DNA from: JAABRU01 sp050180235 | Lineage (GTDB): Bacteria > Desulfobacterota > Desulfobacteria > Desulfobacterales > Desulfococcaceae | DNA: 32,818 bases | Reading direction: 5' to 3' | Assembly (NCBI GenBank): GCA_050180235.1 | Contig: JBFXEJ010000069.1 | Span: 1-32,818 of the forward strand | In this document: piece after piece, positions 31,004 to 32,818 of the stretch | Layout: each line of letters begins with the position of its first letter | Position numbering within the stretch: the first letter of the stretch is position 1 | Made by a program: the position numbers and the translations under genes | Notes under the pieces: model-generated | The model's input: the letters and a program-made list of their open reading frames with translations, nothing else | The model's database searches: none | Told to the model about the DNA's origin: nothing

Positions 31004-32388
31004 GCGATGATCCTTTCCTGCCGGTATTCGCGGCAGGCCTTGACAAAATTCCGGGCTGCTTCGGGTTCACTGCCAAAATGAAGGTGAATGTAACTGCCCA
31101 GAGTGCGGTGTGTCTGATACCCTTCTGCCATCTGTGATTCTCCCGAACGATCCGATACTGCATACACTTTTTCCATACGATTGCTGCCGGAATCTTCTGT
31201 AATGCCGGAATAGTGGAACTCATGCCCGCGCAGACGCAGTCCGGAATTTCCCAGCAGTGTATCTGTTTTCAGGCGGATCTCCCGGTATCCCAGAGAACGC
31301 AGACGCGGAAACATGGCTGTATCAAAGGGAAATATGCCGGTCATGGGATATTTTTTCCCCTCTGTGTCACTGATTTGCTCACAAAGATACATGAAGCCGC
31401 CGCATTCTGCATAAATGGGCATTCCCTTTTCACTCTGTTTTCGTATTTCCAGCCGCAGTTGTGCATTTGCAGACAGCTTTTCTGCAAACAGTTCCGGATA
31501 TCCGCCGCCGAAATACAGGCCGTCAAGATTTTCCGGCAGGAAATTGTCTTTGATCGGGGAGAAAAAAACAGGTTCTGCACCAAAAGAACTCAGCATATCC
31601 AGATTGTCCTGATAGTAAAAACAGAAGGCATTGTCCCAGGCAATGCCGATGCGCACGGTTTTTTTCTGTACGGGTGTATGCTGTTCTGAGGCGGATTCAA
31701 AAGCAAAATCCGGCAGATGTTTTAAAAGTTCATCCAGATTTACATGGGATTCAATCAGATCTGCCAGTCTGCTGATGCGTTCTGCGGACAAGGCCTGTTC
31801 CTGGCTTGTGACAAGTCCCAAATGTCTTTCCGGAATTGTTATATCCGCATTCCGGACAATGCCGCCGATGCAGGGCATGGACACATGGTCTTCCAGAGCC
31901 TCTTTCAGATAAGACAGATGACGGGGACTGCCCACAGAATTGAACAGCACTCCGGCAAAATGCAGATCAGGATCAAAACGCTCAAATCCCTGCACCAGCG
32001 CAGCAGCACTCCGGGCCATGCTGGCGGCATCTGTGACAAGCAGCACCGGAAGATCAAGCCATTTTGCCATCTGTGCGGCAGAACCTGCCTCGCTTTTGCC
32101 GTCATATCCGTCAAAAAGCCCCATCACGCCTTCGACCACAGCAATATCGGCCTGTGCGGCATGTTTTCGGAAACAGCGGATATTGTACTCTTTGGAAAGC
32201 ATCCATCCGTCCAGATTCCGGCTGACATTTCCGGCTACTGCACTGTGATGGCCCGGATCAATGAAATCCGGCCCAACCTTGAAAGGCGCAACGCGAAGTC
32301 CCCTCCGGACAAACGCGGACATCAGTCCCAGAGTAATGGTGGTTTTGCCGCAACCACTTCTGGTTCCGGCCACAAGAATTGCTTTGAT
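31000..32388 (-). CDS. cbiA: Cobyrinate a,c-diamide synthase
   Basis: CbiA amidates the a and c side chains of cobyrinic acid using glutamine and ATP. The product of about 462 residues has an N-terminal P-loop, AGTRSGCGKTTITLGL, then VAPFKVGPDFIDPGHH, VVEGVMGLFDGYDG and NSVGSPRHL. A C-terminal class I glutaminase domain has YAECGGFMYLCEQ with the nucleophile Cys, and EFHYSGI with its His. The start is odd: family members usually begin MKAILxAGT, and here the codon at the Met position is ATC (32386-32388), with GGAGG 6 nt upstream. A GTG at 32371-32373 is the first canonical start but would trim five residues of the first strand. Confidence 0.92.
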   Translation of the reverse strand: MKAILVAGTRSGCGKTTITLGLMSAFVRRGLRVAPFKVGPDFIDPGHHSAVAGNVSRNLDGWMLSKEYNIRCFRKHAAQADIAVVEGVMGLFDGYDGKSEAGSAAQMAKWLDLPVLLVTDAASMARSAAALVQGFERFDPDLHFAGVLFNSVGSPRHLSYLKEALEDHVSMPCIGGIVRNADITIPERHLGLVTSQEQALSAERISRLADLIESHVNLDELLKHLPDFAFESASEQHTPVQKKTVRIGIAWDNAFCFYYQDNLDMLSSFGAEPVFFSPIKDNFLPENLDGLYFGGGYPELFAEKLSANAQLRLEIRKQSEKGMPIYAECGGFMYLCEQISDTEGKKYPMTGIFPFDTAMFPRLRSLGYREIRLKTDTLLGNSGLRLRGHEFHYSGITEDSGSNRMEKVYAVSDRSGESQMAEGYQTHRTLGSYIHLHFGSEPEAARNFVKACREYRQERIIA

Positions 32389-32577
32389 GGCAGTCCTCCG
32401 AAAGAAATCTGTCCAAACCGGCTGAGGAACAATGATAGAGGTTCACCGCAGACAATTTGCCTGAATACCAAAGAAATTATGCTAAAGCAAGGGATAATTC
32501 TGTTTGGCGGATACAGCAGATCAAAAATAACCTCTATCTAAGTACGTTTCCATATATTTTCAGAAATAAATTTTACG

Positions 32578-32610
32578 AAAAACCGGATTTTTCGGAAAAA
32601 TCCGGTTTTT
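32578..32610. terminator. Bidirectional Rho-independent terminator
   Basis: AAAAACCGGATTTTT and AAAAATCCGGTTTTT form a 15-bp perfect stem around CGG, with A and T tracts on both sides. It lies in the 420-base gap (32389-32808) upstream of cbiA, which otherwise holds no supported gene. A second small hairpin (GCAAAAGC/GCTTTTGC) lies near 32672-32692. Confidence 0.8.
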
Positions 32611-32808
32611 TAAATACACGAAAATTTTCGGCTGAGTGCTTATTTTCCGGAGCGGATCATCAAAAAGGCAAAAGCCGGAAGCTTTTGCTACTGTTACATT
32701 GCACTTAAAATTATGGATTTTCCTGTCATAAATGATTATGTTATTTTTAACCCGGGTTGCCACTTGCCACTTATAAAAAATCGTAACGATTTCAAGGAGC
32801 ATATTTTT

Positions 32809-32818
32809 ATGCAGAAAA
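32809..32818 (+). CDS. Possible start of a gene running off the right edge
   Basis: ATG at 32809-32811 is preceded by AAGGAG with about 9 nt spacing. Only three codons are visible, so nothing can be said about the product. Confidence 0.35.

Noticed and set aside
32389..32560. Cobalamin riboswitch upstream of cbiA
   Set aside because: No B12-box-like sequence (AGYCAGGAGACCTGCC type) or characteristic stem set could be seen on the minus strand.

Overview
The window looks like a piece of chromosome from a strict anaerobe, most likely a Desulfobacterota (sulfate-reducer type) bacterium. This is inferred from gene content: a Ni-Fe carbon monoxide dehydrogenase (cooS) with its ferredoxin partner, anaerobic-type cobalamin genes, and many bacterial housekeeping genes. 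No rRNA or other marker in the window confirms it. Two kinds of DNA alternate. GC-balanced core genes (coaE, manA, rhlE-like helicase, plsY, a large vWA protein, glpK, dksA, PHP phosphoesterase, rnc, radical SAM, cooF-cooS, cobI, cobH, cbiA) are interleaved with AT-rich accessory DNA full of small mobile elements.

Accessory block 1 (about 400-5090) reads as an integron cassette array without a visible integrase (a CALIN). Five attC-like sites (418-475, 1129-1184, 2104-2160, 3429-3512, 4600-4660) each follow a gene or gene group on the minus strand. The cassettes carry hicB-hicA (hicB has an in-frame stop), a DUF4177-like small protein, a RelE/ParE-type toxin-antitoxin pair, a decayed GIY-YIG gene, a DUF488 gene with a partner gene, an orphan 348-residue protein and a C2H2 zinc-finger protein. 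A transposase tail lies at the left edge.

Accessory block 2 (about 19950-23985) has the opposite (plus) orientation. It contains an array of seven 18-bp palindromes, a KtrB/TrkH potassium-transport cassette ending in a clear attC (21543-21621), then vapB and a truncated vapC fused in frame to a wrecked restriction endonuclease. The endonuclease is also broken by a stop codon and a MITE. An intact DNA methyltransferase and another attC (23899-23957) follow, then a small membrane protein.

Small non-autonomous elements are abundant and well resolved. MITE family A (ends GGYGATTTNCAT, 3-bp target duplications) has four members. Family B has a 17-bp perfect terminal repeat and two copies. At 16965-17415 a G-rich element sits inside a family A copy, which itself sits inside a family B copy; removing each insertion restores the expected lengths of the other copies exactly.

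The core genes form short units. cooF and cooS would couple CO oxidation to electron transfer. On the opposite strand cbiA and cobH overlap by 4 nt and are followed by a Ca-binding-type lipoprotein gene and cobI, giving part of a corrinoid pathway. dksA and the PHP gene are nearly adjacent, with rnc downstream of a hairpin. No CRISPR array, tRNA or rRNA was recognised.
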